Shown here piece by piece: positions 1 through 7,920 of a stretch of DNA of 18,107 nucleotides. Both the position numbers and the translations under genes were made by a program. Numbering within the stretch: the stretch's first letter is position 1; each line of letters starts with the position of its first letter. Location of the stretch: assembly GCA_031278315.1 (NCBI GenBank), contig JAITKS010000276.1, positions 1 to 18,107 of the forward strand, given 5' to 3'. Source of the stretch: Planctomycetaceae bacterium. Its GTDB lineage: Bacteria > Planctomycetota > Planctomycetia > Pirellulales > Thermoguttaceae. The notes under the pieces are model-generated. The model saw nothing but the letters and a program-made list of their open reading frames with translations, did not search any database and was not told where the DNA came from.

Positions 1-1
1 A

Positions 2-115
2 GCAAAATTACAAAAGCGAATCAGAGAAGTCAAAGATATAAACGAACTTGATGAGCTTATCGATTTTGCAATAACTTGTGTATCACTTGGTGAATTTGCA
101 ACTGCGTTTAATTGA
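2..115 (+). CDS. 3' end of a gene of unknown function (partial)
   Basis: An open frame runs in from the left edge and ends at a TGA at 113-115, giving the last 37 residues of a protein. The tail is predicted helical and contains DINELDELIDFAITCVSLGEF. That pattern (a charged helix, then an L-x-x-L-x-x-x-A helix, then S-L-x-E-F near the end) resembles the C-terminal tails of Rpn/PD-(D/E)XK transposase-like nucleases and DUF4351 proteins. This is recall of a short motif only, and the catalytic part is outside the window. The frame is the only one open across this stretch. I am fairly sure it is coding and unsure of the family. Confidence 0.55.
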   Translation, partial: AKLQKRIREVKDINELDELIDFAITCVSLGEFATAFN

Positions 116-205
116 ATGCCGGAGCAAATTCGTATGTAGTTAATTGTTGATAGTTGAATAGTGTAAAAGAACGAATATGTAAAATATTTATTCGTTACTT
201 ACAAC

Positions 206-316
206 GTAATATATCAGTGGAATATTTGTTTTTCAACTTTTTTTGAGTTATGAATTTTAAAAATAAGGTTGGTGAAAAATGAACTTGAAATCTTTGAGAA
301 ATTTCACTGATATACT
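206..316. mobile_element. MITE-like element, family A copy 1
   Basis: The left end is a perfect copy of the 18-base motif GTAATATATCAGTGGAAT (206-223). The right end is its inverted counterpart at 301-314 (ATTTCACTGATATA). About 77 non-coding bases lie between. The same element in reverse orientation, with small insertions and deletions, lies at 6564-6699. They share the end block AATATTTGTTTTTCAAC plus a T-run, a central AAAATAAGGT, and TTTGAGAAATTTCACTGA at the other end. No transposase is encoded, so if mobile it would depend on one supplied elsewhere. Confidence 0.6.
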
Positions 317-357
317 CTTCACACTTGAAATTTCGGTATTCGTTTTAAACTAAGCTC

Positions 358-590
358 GCTCTGAAAGGGCAATCAGCATTAGCGTAGGGCAACGACCTAC
401 GGAACAAATACAAAACACCAAAGCCCTGTAAGGGCGACAACAAAAAAATTATTTATGATCTTTAGGCTTACGTCCTTTCAGGGCTTAATTTCAAAGGTGA
501 AACCATTAGCGTAGAGCGACTGCCCTACGCTAATACCGATTGCCCCTACAGGGCGAATTTGAGGACAATTTTTTGACTTAAAAACAAGTT
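358..590. repeat. GGGC-hairpin intergenic repeat, family B-related
   Basis: This non-coding block contains several short palindromes. CGTAGG (383-388) pairs with CCTACG (396-401). GCCCT (423-427) pairs with AGGGC (431-435). ATTAGCGTAG (505-514) pairs perfectly with CTACGCTAAT (525-534). Its right half, from about 451 to 585 (ATCTTTAGGCTTACG, then TTCAAAGG, then GTAGAGCGA, then TTTTTTGACT), is homologous to 14341-14470 inside a MITE-like element. Here no bordering 18-base motif is seen immediately on either side, so this is a solo or truncated copy. The rest of the gap 116-772 is AT-rich with no gene I can support. Confidence 0.6.
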
Positions 591-700
591 GTATTTACTA
601 AAAAATTATTGAAACGTTTATTGACAATATTTTAAATTAAAAAAATTAAAAAACGAATTTTAAAGTGTAATTGGTATAAATTTTTACATTAGGTCTTTAG

Positions 701-742
701 AAATTCACTAGAGACACAAAACATTGCGTCTCTACAGAATTT
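701..742. repeat. Long hairpin, TAGAGAC repeat
   Basis: The sequence 701-719 pairs with 724-742 around an AACA loop: AAATTC/GAATTT at the base and TAGAGAC/GTCTCTA in the upper stem, with three mismatches in 19 positions. It lies 31 bases past the stop of the glycerol dehydrogenase gene. It could therefore help end that transcript, but no clear U-tract follows on the minus strand. A related hairpin with the same TAGAGACACAA arm is at 14189-14214, which favours a dispersed repeat over a dedicated terminator. Confidence 0.5.
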
Positions 743-772
743 TTTTTGTTTGTTACGTTTTTTTTCAACAGG

Positions 773-1879
773 TTATTTTTGCAATTTTTTTCTTCTTGCT
801 CCTAACGAATCTGCTGCAAACATTGCATCAACAATGTCTGTCGGCGTTACAATAAATGGATGATTGTACACAAACGAACCCTCGCCCGACACCGATTCCG
901 CAAAATTAAGTAACCGCTCACGAGATACTTCTTGCATTTTCATGTCCGATAACGTAACCGGTAAACCAACCGCAACCTGAAAATCAACAATCCTGTAAAT
1001 CTCATCAACAGATAAATTTTGATCTAAACAAAGTTGCGTAACTAAACCAAACGAAACTTTTTCACCATGCAATAAACCATGAGTTTCATGAATCATCGGT
1101 AAAGAATTCGCAATAGCATGCGCAGTTGCTAACCCCCCGCTCTCCCATCCAACTCCCGACAACAAAATATTGGCTTCAACAACTTTGTCAACAGCAGCCG
1201 TCGCAATTTTTCTATCTACCGCCGACTTCGCTTCAACACCATACTCAAGAATTGTGTCAAAACAAAGTTTCGCCATCGCCATCGCCGTAATAGTTTGCAC
1301 TCCTCCCGTACACGCTACCGCCCTTTTCGCAAAACACGTCGAAGCCTCCGGCCACGTTGCTAAAGCATCACCCATCCCCGCAACAAAAAACCGAACAGGA
1401 GCTTTGGCAATCACCTCCGTATCCGCAATTATTACATCAGGATTAGTTGCCCACATATCAAATCCGTCATATTCTCCATCGTCTTTGTACCACACTGTAC
1501 ACGCACTGCTCGGAGCATCATTCGATGCAACAGTCGGAACAATAACTAGTCTTGTATTCGAAAACGCAGCTGCACCCTTAGCAGTGTCAATCGCCTTGCC
1601 TCCGCCAATTCCAATCACTACATCGCAACCTTCCGCACGTATATCATCTGCTAACTCATGAGCCGCTTGCTTGGTTGATTCACCCTTAAAAATTGCATCC
1701 CGAAACGAAAGTCCACTCGCATTAAATGATGATACTATCAAATCACCATAAGCATCTTTGAGAAATTGCTCCCAAAGAATAAACGGTTTCCGCCCATAAG
1801 GTAAAACATATTTACCTATCTCGCCAAGAATACCCTTGCCCTGACAATACTTGCCGGGTAACCAAATTACATTTGCCAT
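773..1879 (-). CDS. gldA: Glycerol dehydrogenase family protein (iron/zinc-type alcohol dehydrogenase fold)
   Basis: This is a group III metal-dependent, NAD-linked polyol dehydrogenase. The best fit is glycerol dehydrogenase, which oxidises glycerol to dihydroxyacetone in the cytoplasm. Length (368 residues from the ATG) matches GldA, about 367. Numbering from a possible upstream TTG at 1885: the N-terminal PGKYCQG is followed by the dinucleotide-binding loop GIGGGKAIDTAK (92-103), then PTVASNDAPSSA (117-128), where Asp123 is the usual substrate-contact position. The metal ligands are Asp173 (GMGDALATW), His256 (ATAHAIAN) and His273 (GLLHGEK). All expected ligands are present. I prefer the ATG at 1877-1879 over the TTG six bases upstream; family homology starts downstream of both. 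It is isolated from its neighbours, so the substrate is not fixed by context. Sister enzymes acting on other small polyols or glycerol-1-phosphate are less likely given the motif set. Confidence 0.88.
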   Translation of the reverse strand: MANVIWLPGKYCQGKGILGEIGKYVLPYGRKPFILWEQFLKDAYGDLIVSSFNASGLSFRDAIFKGESTKQAAHELADDIRAEGCDVVIGIGGGKAIDTAKGAAAFSNTRLVIVPTVASNDAPSSACTVWYKDDGEYDGFDMWATNPDVIIADTEVIAKAPVRFFVAGMGDALATWPEASTCFAKRAVACTGGVQTITAMAMAKLCFDTILEYGVEAKSAVDRKIATAAVDKVVEANILLSGVGWESGGLATAHAIANSLPMIHETHGLLHGEKVSFGLVTQLCLDQNLSVDEIYRIVDFQVAVGLPVTLSDMKMQEVSRERLLNFAESVSGEGSFVYNHPFIVTPTDIVDAMFAADSLGARRKKLQK

Positions 1880-1895
1880 ATTCAATTCAATTTGT

Positions 1896-1940
1896 TAAAG
1901 TGTTAAAAAATGAAAAACAATTATTCCACTGATATATTAC
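1896..1940. repeat. Solo family A element end upstream of gldA
   Basis: A perfect inverted copy of the 18-base motif occupies 1923-1940. It is preceded by TGAAAAACAA, the sequence that adjoins the motif in the family A elements at 206-316 and 6564-6699. No partner end is found on the gldA side, so this looks like a truncated element. It lies in the 5' region of gldA, about 20-60 bases from the start codon, where it may carry promoter or leader sequence. Confidence 0.55.
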
Positions 1941-2018
1941 AAATTTTCCAGTAAGAATAGTATATTATTAATTTTTCATTCGTAGTGTGAATTTAAGTTC
2001 GTTCCTGTTTTATTTCTT

Positions 2019-3413
2019 TCACGGAGTTGTGCCGTCAATTTTTTTTATAATATTTTGATCAACTGGATTGAAAATATTAATACAACCGTAAATTTCAATC
2101 GGTACTGAATTCGAGCCGTAAATACTATCCAATCCGCTTGACCCATCCATTATAGTTTGCTTGCCGATATCTATCCCGCTGCCGATATTTGTCGTTCTTG
2201 CAGCAGATAGATTTTGATTTCCGTGTCTTATATTTGCGTCGCCGCTGCCGGGGTTTATTCGTATCGATAAAACATCAATCGGCATAGCGCAATTTGCACA
2301 ATTTACTAATATATCAGGGATTCTTTGTCTATCTACAATTAATCTCAAACAAATCGGCATTCTGTTAAACTCACCGAAAGGCGGCGGAGCGTCGGCGGCT
2401 AACGGAACATTATTAGCGTCGACATAACGTTCATGCCGTTTCATTTTTCCGATTTCGACTTCAGACACTCCGGTGCCTCCTGTTGGCATACGCGCACCAG
2501 GACCGGCGGCATTCGGCGGAGTCCATGTTGATGTAGTCGGAGCCGACGGCCGCGATGTCCCGCTATCACTCATACCGTCGCCGCTAATTCCTGTTGTCCG
2601 CACACTTAACTGTTTTGCTACCTCATGCGACGCCTGCTGACCAATTAACATACTTTCAATACGTTTAACTACCGCACTATGCGAACTTCTTGCACCAGCA
2701 TTAGATTTCACAATCACACTGATCAAAGAATCATAAACCCAAAGTTCCTCCTGCGCATACCAGACCTCAATCGACGACGGAAGCATATCCCACATGATAA
2801 TATTGCGAATTTCAGGATTAGGCCACTCAACAATTCCTACTTCACGTTCTAAATTATTGTCCGTAAGATTACTGCCGCGATTCATACTGTTAAAACCTCT
2901 GAACGTATCTGCTCCCGCACCTTCTCTGTCTTTCCAAACACCAGCTTCATTGACCTGTATCCGTTTGCGGTTTAATGCCGCTTCTAATTTCGGAATATTA
3001 CGCCGCATAAAATTAAGATAGTTCTCAAGAGAAGCCACCGAAATAATATCACCAAACTTCAACTTACGCACTTCCTCAATAAATGAAGTTCCAAGATCAG
3101 TAGGCCAAACATTACGCGCCCGCTGATCTTTCTCAAGCGTTGTCCACGCAGCTACAAAACGCTCACGCAGCTCTTCTGTCCGAACTTTGATTTCATCTAT
3201 CGTGTTCTTATTCGGATGTGCTCTGTCTTGACGAATTTTGTCAACTGTATTTTTTGTCGATTCCAAAGAGTCTTTACGTTCTTTAAATTTCTTGCCAATC
3301 GTACCAACCGCAAGAAAATTAAAAACAAACACCAACAATAAAACAACAGGAATCAATACCCAAAAAATCCATTTTTTTACCAACTCAATATTAAATTCTA
3401 CTTTCTTTGCCAT
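2019..3413 (-). CDS. Single-pass membrane protein, PilO-like pilus/secretion platform partner
   Basis: The protein has 464 residues with a short basic cytoplasmic start, one membrane helix at about 16-38, and a charged, likely coiled-coil stretch at 41-95. A periplasmic domain follows to about 265, then a Ser/Pro/Gly/Thr-rich linker (about 272-316), then a C-terminal domain (about 325-464). A one-helix anchor, coiled coil and small periplasmic domain is the architecture of PilO/GspM-type proteins. It lies directly downstream of pilM-pilN on the same strand, where pilO sits in pilMNOPQ clusters. It is about twice the usual PilO length because of the linker and extra domain. I do not recognise diagnostic motifs, so the role is inferred from topology and position. 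The gap to pilM-pilN is 381 bases, so separate transcription is possible. The ATG at 3411-3413 begins MAKKVEFN just before the helix and is a sensible start. Confidence 0.6.
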   Translation of the reverse strand: MAKKVEFNIELVKKWIFWVLIPVVLLLVFVFNFLAVGTIGKKFKERKDSLESTKNTVDKIRQDRAHPNKNTIDEIKVRTEELRERFVAAWTTLEKDQRARNVWPTDLGTSFIEEVRKLKFGDIISVASLENYLNFMRRNIPKLEAALNRKRIQVNEAGVWKDREGAGADTFRGFNSMNRGSNLTDNNLEREVGIVEWPNPEIRNIIMWDMLPSSIEVWYAQEELWVYDSLISVIVKSNAGARSSHSAVVKRIESMLIGQQASHEVAKQLSVRTTGISGDGMSDSGTSRPSAPTTSTWTPPNAAGPGARMPTGGTGVSEVEIGKMKRHERYVDANNVPLAADAPPPFGEFNRMPICLRLIVDRQRIPDILVNCANCAMPIDVLSIRINPGSGDANIRHGNQNLSAARTTNIGSGIDIGKQTIMDGSSGLDSIYGSNSVPIEIYGCINIFNPVDQNIIKKIDGTTP

Positions 3414-3701
3414 AATTGTTATTCGTTAAATTTGTGTGAAATATTAATCAACAATAAACAAAATATATCCATCCGAAAAGGATACAAAGGATACATTTAA
3501 ACTACTACTATTCTCTTTTAATTTTTTGGTTCGAGCTTTGCTTATTTATCGAAAAGCATTTTTTACGGTCTTGTATATATAATTTCATAGCACGATATAT
3601 ATAGTACAAATCGAATAATTCATAGATAAAAAACAAATTCTGTATTCGTTATTCTGCATTTCGTATTAAGCAAGTTACTCACAAAATTATTTTAAGCTTG
3701 T

Positions 3702-3808
3702 CATGGAGTTTTTTTGCATGAAGTTTTGTCATGAATTTTTTGTCATGGAGTTTTTTCATGGAGTTTTTACATGGAGTTTTTTCATGGAGTTTTTTCATGG
3801 TGTTACGG
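3702..3808. repeat. 13-base tandem repeat at the 3' end of pilM-pilN
   Basis: Seven tandem units start at 3702, 3717, 3730, 3744, 3757, 3770 and 3783, with an eighth partial unit at 3796. The consensus is CATGGAGTTTTTT. The four units nearest the gene are nearly identical, and the far ones drift in length (13-15 bases) and sequence. The stop codon of pilM-pilN (TGA on the minus strand, 3795-3797) is part of the eighth unit, so the array looks like expansion of the gene's own 3' end. The rest of the gap (3414-3701) is AT-rich. It holds CGATATATATAGT near 3592, also found near 6369, and nothing else I recognise. Confidence 0.8.
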
Positions 3809-6257
3809 GCGATTCGCTTTTTTTATTTTTTGCGTCTTCACGTACTTTAGGCGGTGTTTCGACCCATGCGAATTGAATTACGAAATCAAAACGTCCTAGT
3901 ATAATTTTATCATTCGTATTCATTTCTTTTGCTTTTGCGCGAATATATTCTTCGCTTTTTGTATCGATTGCTGAGCCGTTTTTGAACGGGTCAGACATTG
4001 CTTCGGCGAAAACGACTCTTGCTCTTCCTGTTGTATTTCGACTCATGCCTCCTCCTGGGCCGAAACCTCCTCCGCCGAAACCGTCTGACGTACCTACAGC
4101 GCCGCCGCCTCCTCTGATTGGGTCTTTGCTGCGTTCTTCCTTAAAGATTTCCAGCAAAACACGCGGATTTATGATTTCCGTTTGCACTACTTTAGGAATA
4201 GCAAGTAACGTCGGATAAAAAATTCCGAGTTCGTGCATTGTTACGGCAACTTGTTCATTATTATTGCCGCCTTCGCTGTACTGTTTTTCTAGTGTCGGCG
4301 GTAAACTGACTCGACCGAATTTAAGTTTTCTAATAAATGCGTTTCTCAAGTAATCGGCACCCATTCTTTCGCCTGCCATTTTCAATGCCGATTCAGGATT
4401 GTGATAATGATAACCGCTGATTTGCACAATTTTACCCGCAACCGGCGGAGGTCCATTGATCAATTTAAGACGTTCCGGTAATGTCGTCGGAATTTTTAAT
4501 TGCAGCGTAGATACGGCAGCAGTTGTATTGGAAGTATTGTTAGGAGCAGTTGTATCGCCGCCTTCGTTTGGTGACGTTTCAGTTGCTGCGGTTCCGTCAG
4601 ATTCTGCAGCTGATGTTGACGTATTACTTGGAGCAGTTCCTTCACCTTTGGTTGAAGTTCCGCCTAAAGCTTCTAATATTTCTTCATCGTCTGGGTAATA
4701 ACTTTCTTTAACTGATTGGAACCATTCAGAGATATTTGCGACAGGAAAAGCGTCGATATTCGAGATGAAAATTCTATTTTGTTGTGCGACTTCATCAGCT
4801 TTTTTTCCGGCGATTTCGTCTTTATCGACCGGCAGTAATTGATTGATTGCTTTTAGTAATTCTAGCCATGTAATTCTACCTTCGACGTTACTTGTCAAAT
4901 TTTTACCGCGTGCATCAATTACGTTAAATTCTGATTTTGCTTTTGTCAAATTTGATTTCAAGTCGGTTGAATAGCTTATTATGTTTTTTGCGCCTGTTTC
5001 TGCTTTAGTGTAGAGTTCGCTTGACAGTGTTTCTAAAGCGCGAGAGGCGGCGGCGAATTGTACGGTCAAGCCTAGCAGCAGTGCGGCGGCACCTGTAAGT
5101 ACCCATGGTTTTTTGCTGCGGACAACTCTATCGAATATTATTTCTTTGGGTATAAGATTCGTATTGAGTTTAGCGGTTCCCAAGTTTTGTATCACCAAAC
5201 CGTATGATACAGCAAAAGACATAATGTTATCTTTGAATTGTGCTGATTCAATTACGTCGTTTCCTGTGAGACTAATAAATTTATCAAGTCTTGTAACTTC
5301 ATAACCGAGATTTTGAGTTAGATATTGACGCAATCCCATCAATTTCATTGCATTACCAAGACCTATAATTTTTGTGAATTTTACATTACGGTTAAGACTC
5401 TGATAATACTCAAGCGACCTATGTATTTCTGCTAACATTTCATTAAATACCGGCCGCATTGCCTTGACAGCGATCAAAGTTTCTTGTGAATTATTTAGAT
5501 TACGTTTTAGATATTCAGCTTTCGAGAACGTTAATTTTAGATTTTTTGTCAAAGCTTTTGTAAACGCACTTCCGCCGATAGGAAAACTTCTTATCCAAAT
5601 AGTGACTCCGTTTGTGATAACGACGTCGGTTGCATCTGTTCCGACGCTTAGAATAACTAATCTTTCGGTTTCGTGCGGCGGTTTGGGGTCATCTCCGAAA
5701 ATACCGAGTTGGTCGAATGTAGTGTAATTGTAAATTGCAAGAGGCGAACTTTGAATACAATCAATACTAATACCATTTTGAGTATAAGGCGAAATTGATT
5801 TTAATGCGTTTTCTTTTTTCATTGCGAACATTCCGATTTCTGTATCAAGAAAATCGGTCGGATCGTCGCTGACTTCGGGTTGTACGATTGGCTGGAAGTC
5901 CCAAATAACGTCGTCCAAGTCGAAGGGCAGCCATTGTTTGGCTTCGTATTTTATTATGTCTGGAATTTTTTTCGGATCGACAGGAGGCAATTTTAGAAAT
6001 CTAGAGATCGTATTTTGTCCAGAAACGGAAATAGCTACTTTGTCGCCTTTGGTAACATTACGAGACAAGAACAACTGAAGTGTTTCTTTAATAATCTCTT
6101 CGGGGTCGGAACCGGGTTGAGAGAGAATTTTTGTGTGTTCGATAAAATCAAACGCTATTGCTTCAATGCTGCCGGGTTTAGAACCTGCCGCACAACGTAA
6201 TGCTTTTAACGAGGAATTACCAATATCAATTCCCCAAACTGCTGATAATTTCGCCAT
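3795..6257 (-). CDS. pilM: PilM-PilN fusion, type IV pilus / type II secretion-like inner-membrane assembly protein
   Basis: The 820-residue protein has an actin-like PilM half and a PilN-like periplasmic half. Residues 8-19 (WGIDIGNSSLKA) are the first phosphate-binding motif. Residues 76-125 (SGQNTISRFLKLPP, then EAKQWLPFDLDDV) match the PilM subdomain that contributes to PilN binding. Residues 200-232 (VILSVGTDATDV, then FPIGGSAF) are the second phosphate motif. GLGNAMKLMGL (299-309) is the adenosine motif. A membrane helix at about 385-403 follows, then a coiled and PilN-like region (406-520), a Ser/Thr/Asn-rich linker (533-583), another periplasmic domain (585-700), a Gly-rich patch (715-738) and a C-terminal stretch. 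In classical systems PilM (about 350 residues) and PilN (about 200) are separate and bind through the PilN N-terminus. Fusion would make that contact permanent. The ATG at 6255-6257 fits the family start; no strong ribosome-binding site is visible. Confidence 0.85.
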   Translation of the reverse strand: MAKLSAVWGIDIGNSSLKALRCAAGSKPGSIEAIAFDFIEHTKILSQPGSDPEEIIKETLQLFLSRNVTKGDKVAISVSGQNTISRFLKLPPVDPKKIPDIIKYEAKQWLPFDLDDVIWDFQPIVQPEVSDDPTDFLDTEIGMFAMKKENALKSISPYTQNGISIDCIQSSPLAIYNYTTFDQLGIFGDDPKPPHETERLVILSVGTDATDVVITNGVTIWIRSFPIGGSAFTKALTKNLKLTFSKAEYLKRNLNNSQETLIAVKAMRPVFNEMLAEIHRSLEYYQSLNRNVKFTKIIGLGNAMKLMGLRQYLTQNLGYEVTRLDKFISLTGNDVIESAQFKDNIMSFAVSYGLVIQNLGTAKLNTNLIPKEIIFDRVVRSKKPWVLTGAAALLLGLTVQFAAASRALETLSSELYTKAETGAKNIISYSTDLKSNLTKAKSEFNVIDARGKNLTSNVEGRITWLELLKAINQLLPVDKDEIAGKKADEVAQQNRIFISNIDAFPVANISEWFQSVKESYYPDDEEILEALGGTSTKGEGTAPSNTSTSAAESDGTAATETSPNEGGDTTAPNNTSNTTAAVSTLQLKIPTTLPERLKLINGPPPVAGKIVQISGYHYHNPESALKMAGERMGADYLRNAFIRKLKFGRVSLPPTLEKQYSEGGNNNEQVAVTMHELGIFYPTLLAIPKVVQTEIINPRVLLEIFKEERSKDPIRGGGGAVGTSDGFGGGGFGPGGGMSRNTTGRARVVFAEAMSDPFKNGSAIDTKSEEYIRAKAKEMNTNDKIILGRFDFVIQFAWVETPPKVREDAKNKKSESPVTP

Positions 6258-6563
6258 GATAATAATTTTTGTTACGATTTTATTGTTACGATTTTCTTAC
6301 AATAGTTTCAACAAGAGATTCTCTTAAAAAAATCTCCCGTTCAATATTCATACGATATATTATTCATACGATATATATAGTGTGTGCAATTTAACTGATT
6401 CAACTTGATATAATACAAATCGAATTCAATAATTTCTTACAGTTAAACATCGTTAAAAATTTCAGGTAAGAACCGGTTTAAAATTCCCTTTGTGAAATTT
6501 TCTCTCTGGTGAAATTATTGATCTCGGTGAGTAATAAACTCTGTGATTAAAAACTAATTGTTA
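6258..6563. other. Upstream region of pilM-pilN, AT-rich, no gene
   Basis: No credible coding frame is present. A direct repeat, ATTCATACGATATAT, occurs at 6346-6360 and 6362-6376. The second copy runs into CGATATATATAGT, a string also found near 3592 downstream of the same gene. Being upstream of pilM-pilN (minus strand), this stretch probably contains its promoter, but I cannot place it. Confidence 0.4.
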
Positions 6564-6699
6564 ATAATATATCAGTGAAATTTCTCAAAGGTTTGAAATT
6601 TATTTTTAACGAGTCTTGTTTTTCACCTTATTTTTCTGATCTAAACGATTCATCAAAAAAAAGTTGAAAAACAAATATTACACTGACTGATTATATTAC
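6564..6699. mobile_element. MITE-like element, family A copy 2 (inverted relative to copy 1)
   Basis: The left end ATAATATATCAGTGAAAT (6564-6581) is paired with an inverted right end at 6677-6699. The right end carries a four-base CTGA duplication inside the motif. The interior is the reverse complement of the element at 206-316, about 26 bases longer through small insertions. No coding capacity. It sits between the PH-domain gene (stop at 6733) and pilM-pilN. Confidence 0.6.
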
Positions 6700-6732
6700 A
6701 ATAATTAGAGGAGTCTAATTATCAAAATTTTT

Positions 6733-7341
6733 TCAAGCGATTATAGCTCGTTGTTCTCGTAGTTTTGTTCTGGTTTTATCAATTATTTCGACAACTTTGT
6801 ATGGATTTTCGACTCCGACTATAACAAGTTTAGCATCGGTTTGATCAATAGAAGAGAATATAATTAATTTACCGACACCTCCGTTAAACATTATATCGAA
6901 CAATGTCCGTACAAGTTGTATATCGTTTATGTACATTAGTTCGAGAGTATCACGTTGTTGAGTAAAAAAGCCTTTGTAGCTATAGAGTCGATTTTCTTCA
7001 AGTTTATATTTGATAGTCAACACGCGATAGAAATATGTGAAATAAAATTTCACCCAAATTATCGCTAGAAAAATAGCTATTCCGATCCAAAAATACATTA
7101 CCATATCATCTTTGATCCAATTAGCAGAAAATTGTGCGTAACTAGTACCTCCGATAATAAGCAACGAAATGAGTAAATGGAAAATAAATTGAGCTCTCAT
7201 CGCTTTGCCGGAATATGACCATTCGAGTATATTTGTATGGGTACTTGTATTGGTATTGGTACTGTTTGAATTGGCACTGTTTAAATTGTTAGGCTGCGGC
7301 GGCGATGTTTCAGTTTGTGGATTTGTTTGTGTTTGGTTCAT
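6733..7341 (-). CDS. Membrane protein with bacterial PH domain (bPH_2 / YdbT-like)
   Basis: The 202-residue protein has three parts. Residues 1-38 are a low-complexity Asn/Thr/Ser/Gln-rich tail with no predicted fold. Two hydrophobic helices follow at about 52-70 and 82-104. Residues 108-195 look like a bacterial pleckstrin-homology domain: YKLEENRLYSYKGFF, then RDTLELMYINDIQLVRT, then GKLIIFSS, VIVGVENP and a final helix. The helix pair followed by a beta-rich PH domain is typical of bPH_2 (formerly DUF304) inner-membrane proteins. Their roles are mostly unknown, and some affect envelope stress or toxin tolerance. The ATG at 7339-7341 is the first in frame. The Asn/Thr-rich start contains near-repeats of ACCAATACC-type codons and may vary in length between strains. 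No operon partner is within 400 bases. Confidence 0.75.
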   Translation of the reverse strand: MNQTQTNPQTETSPPQPNNLNSANSNSTNTNTSTHTNILEWSYSGKAMRAQFIFHLLISLLIIGGTSYAQFSANWIKDDMVMYFWIGIAIFLAIIWVKFYFTYFYRVLTIKYKLEENRLYSYKGFFTQQRDTLELMYINDIQLVRTLFDIMFNGGVGKLIIFSSIDQTDAKLVIVGVENPYKVVEIIDKTRTKLREQRAIIA

Positions 7342-7689
7342 TTTGATTTCTTATTTGTGATTGTGTTATGCGGTATGTAAACATGTAATATGAATTTTAG
7401 CAGAGCTTAAATTGTTCACAGTTTAGTTAGCAGTTTAAATTGTATTTCAAAATTGAATTTCATTAAAACTTGTTTTCCAATTACACACAAATTACCGCGT
7501 AGATAATTCTATACGCATCATATATGAATTTCAGCGATACGAAAGCTATTCATTAAAAATTATGTTTCACGATATGTAACGCAATATGTAAGCAGTCAAC
7601 TCGACTCGAAATTCAAATGAGTGCGGATTATAACACGCATAATAAAAAAGTATATCCCCCGCATTCATCAACAAGTGTATAGAAAAATC
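7342..7689. other. Intergenic AT-rich stretch, nothing recognised
   Basis: No coding frame, tRNA-like fold or copy of the 18-base motif is visible here. It is the upstream region of the PH-domain gene on the minus strand and probably contains that gene's promoter. Confidence 0.4.
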
Positions 7690-7910
7690 TTAATATATCA
7701 GTGAAATAATTTATTGTTACTGGGAGCGCGGTCGTCTCGACCGCTTCTTTAGGCGTTTTTTGTACAAAAAAGATGCAGGCGGGACGCCTGCATTCCCGCC
7801 GGCTAAAATATTTTTTAGTAATTCACGTAAATTGAAAATCTAAAATTACAAAATATTCTTCCTCTGTGTTCTCTGTGGTTAATAAAAAAAATATTCCACT
7901 GATATATTAC
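7690..7910. mobile_element. MITE-like element, family C copy 1
   Basis: The left end TTAATATATCAGTGAAAT (7690-7707) and the perfect right end ATTCCACTGATATATTAC (7893-7910) are inverted repeats. Just inside the left end, AATTTATT leads to a GC-rich hairpin, GCGGTCGTCTCGACCGC (7728-7744). Next come the 16-base palindrome TTTTTTGTACAAAAAA (7756-7771) and a second hairpin, ATGCAGGC/GCCTGCAT (7773-7780 with 7786-7793). Near the right end is CTCTGTGTTCTCTGTGGTTA (7863-7882). The left 60 bases recur at 17493-17550. No transposase. The right end lies 10 bases from the flhA stop codon. Confidence 0.65.
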
Positions 7911-7920
7911 GAATAATTTA

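Noticed and set aside
1170..1661. 163-codon open frame on the plus strand
   Set aside because: It lies entirely opposite the well-supported glycerol dehydrogenase gene and has the Ala/Ser/Thr-rich look of an antisense shadow.
7728..7793. Intrinsic terminator for flhA
   Set aside because: The GC-rich hairpins are far past the stop, have no U-tract on the minus strand, and recur inside another copy of the same element at 17531.
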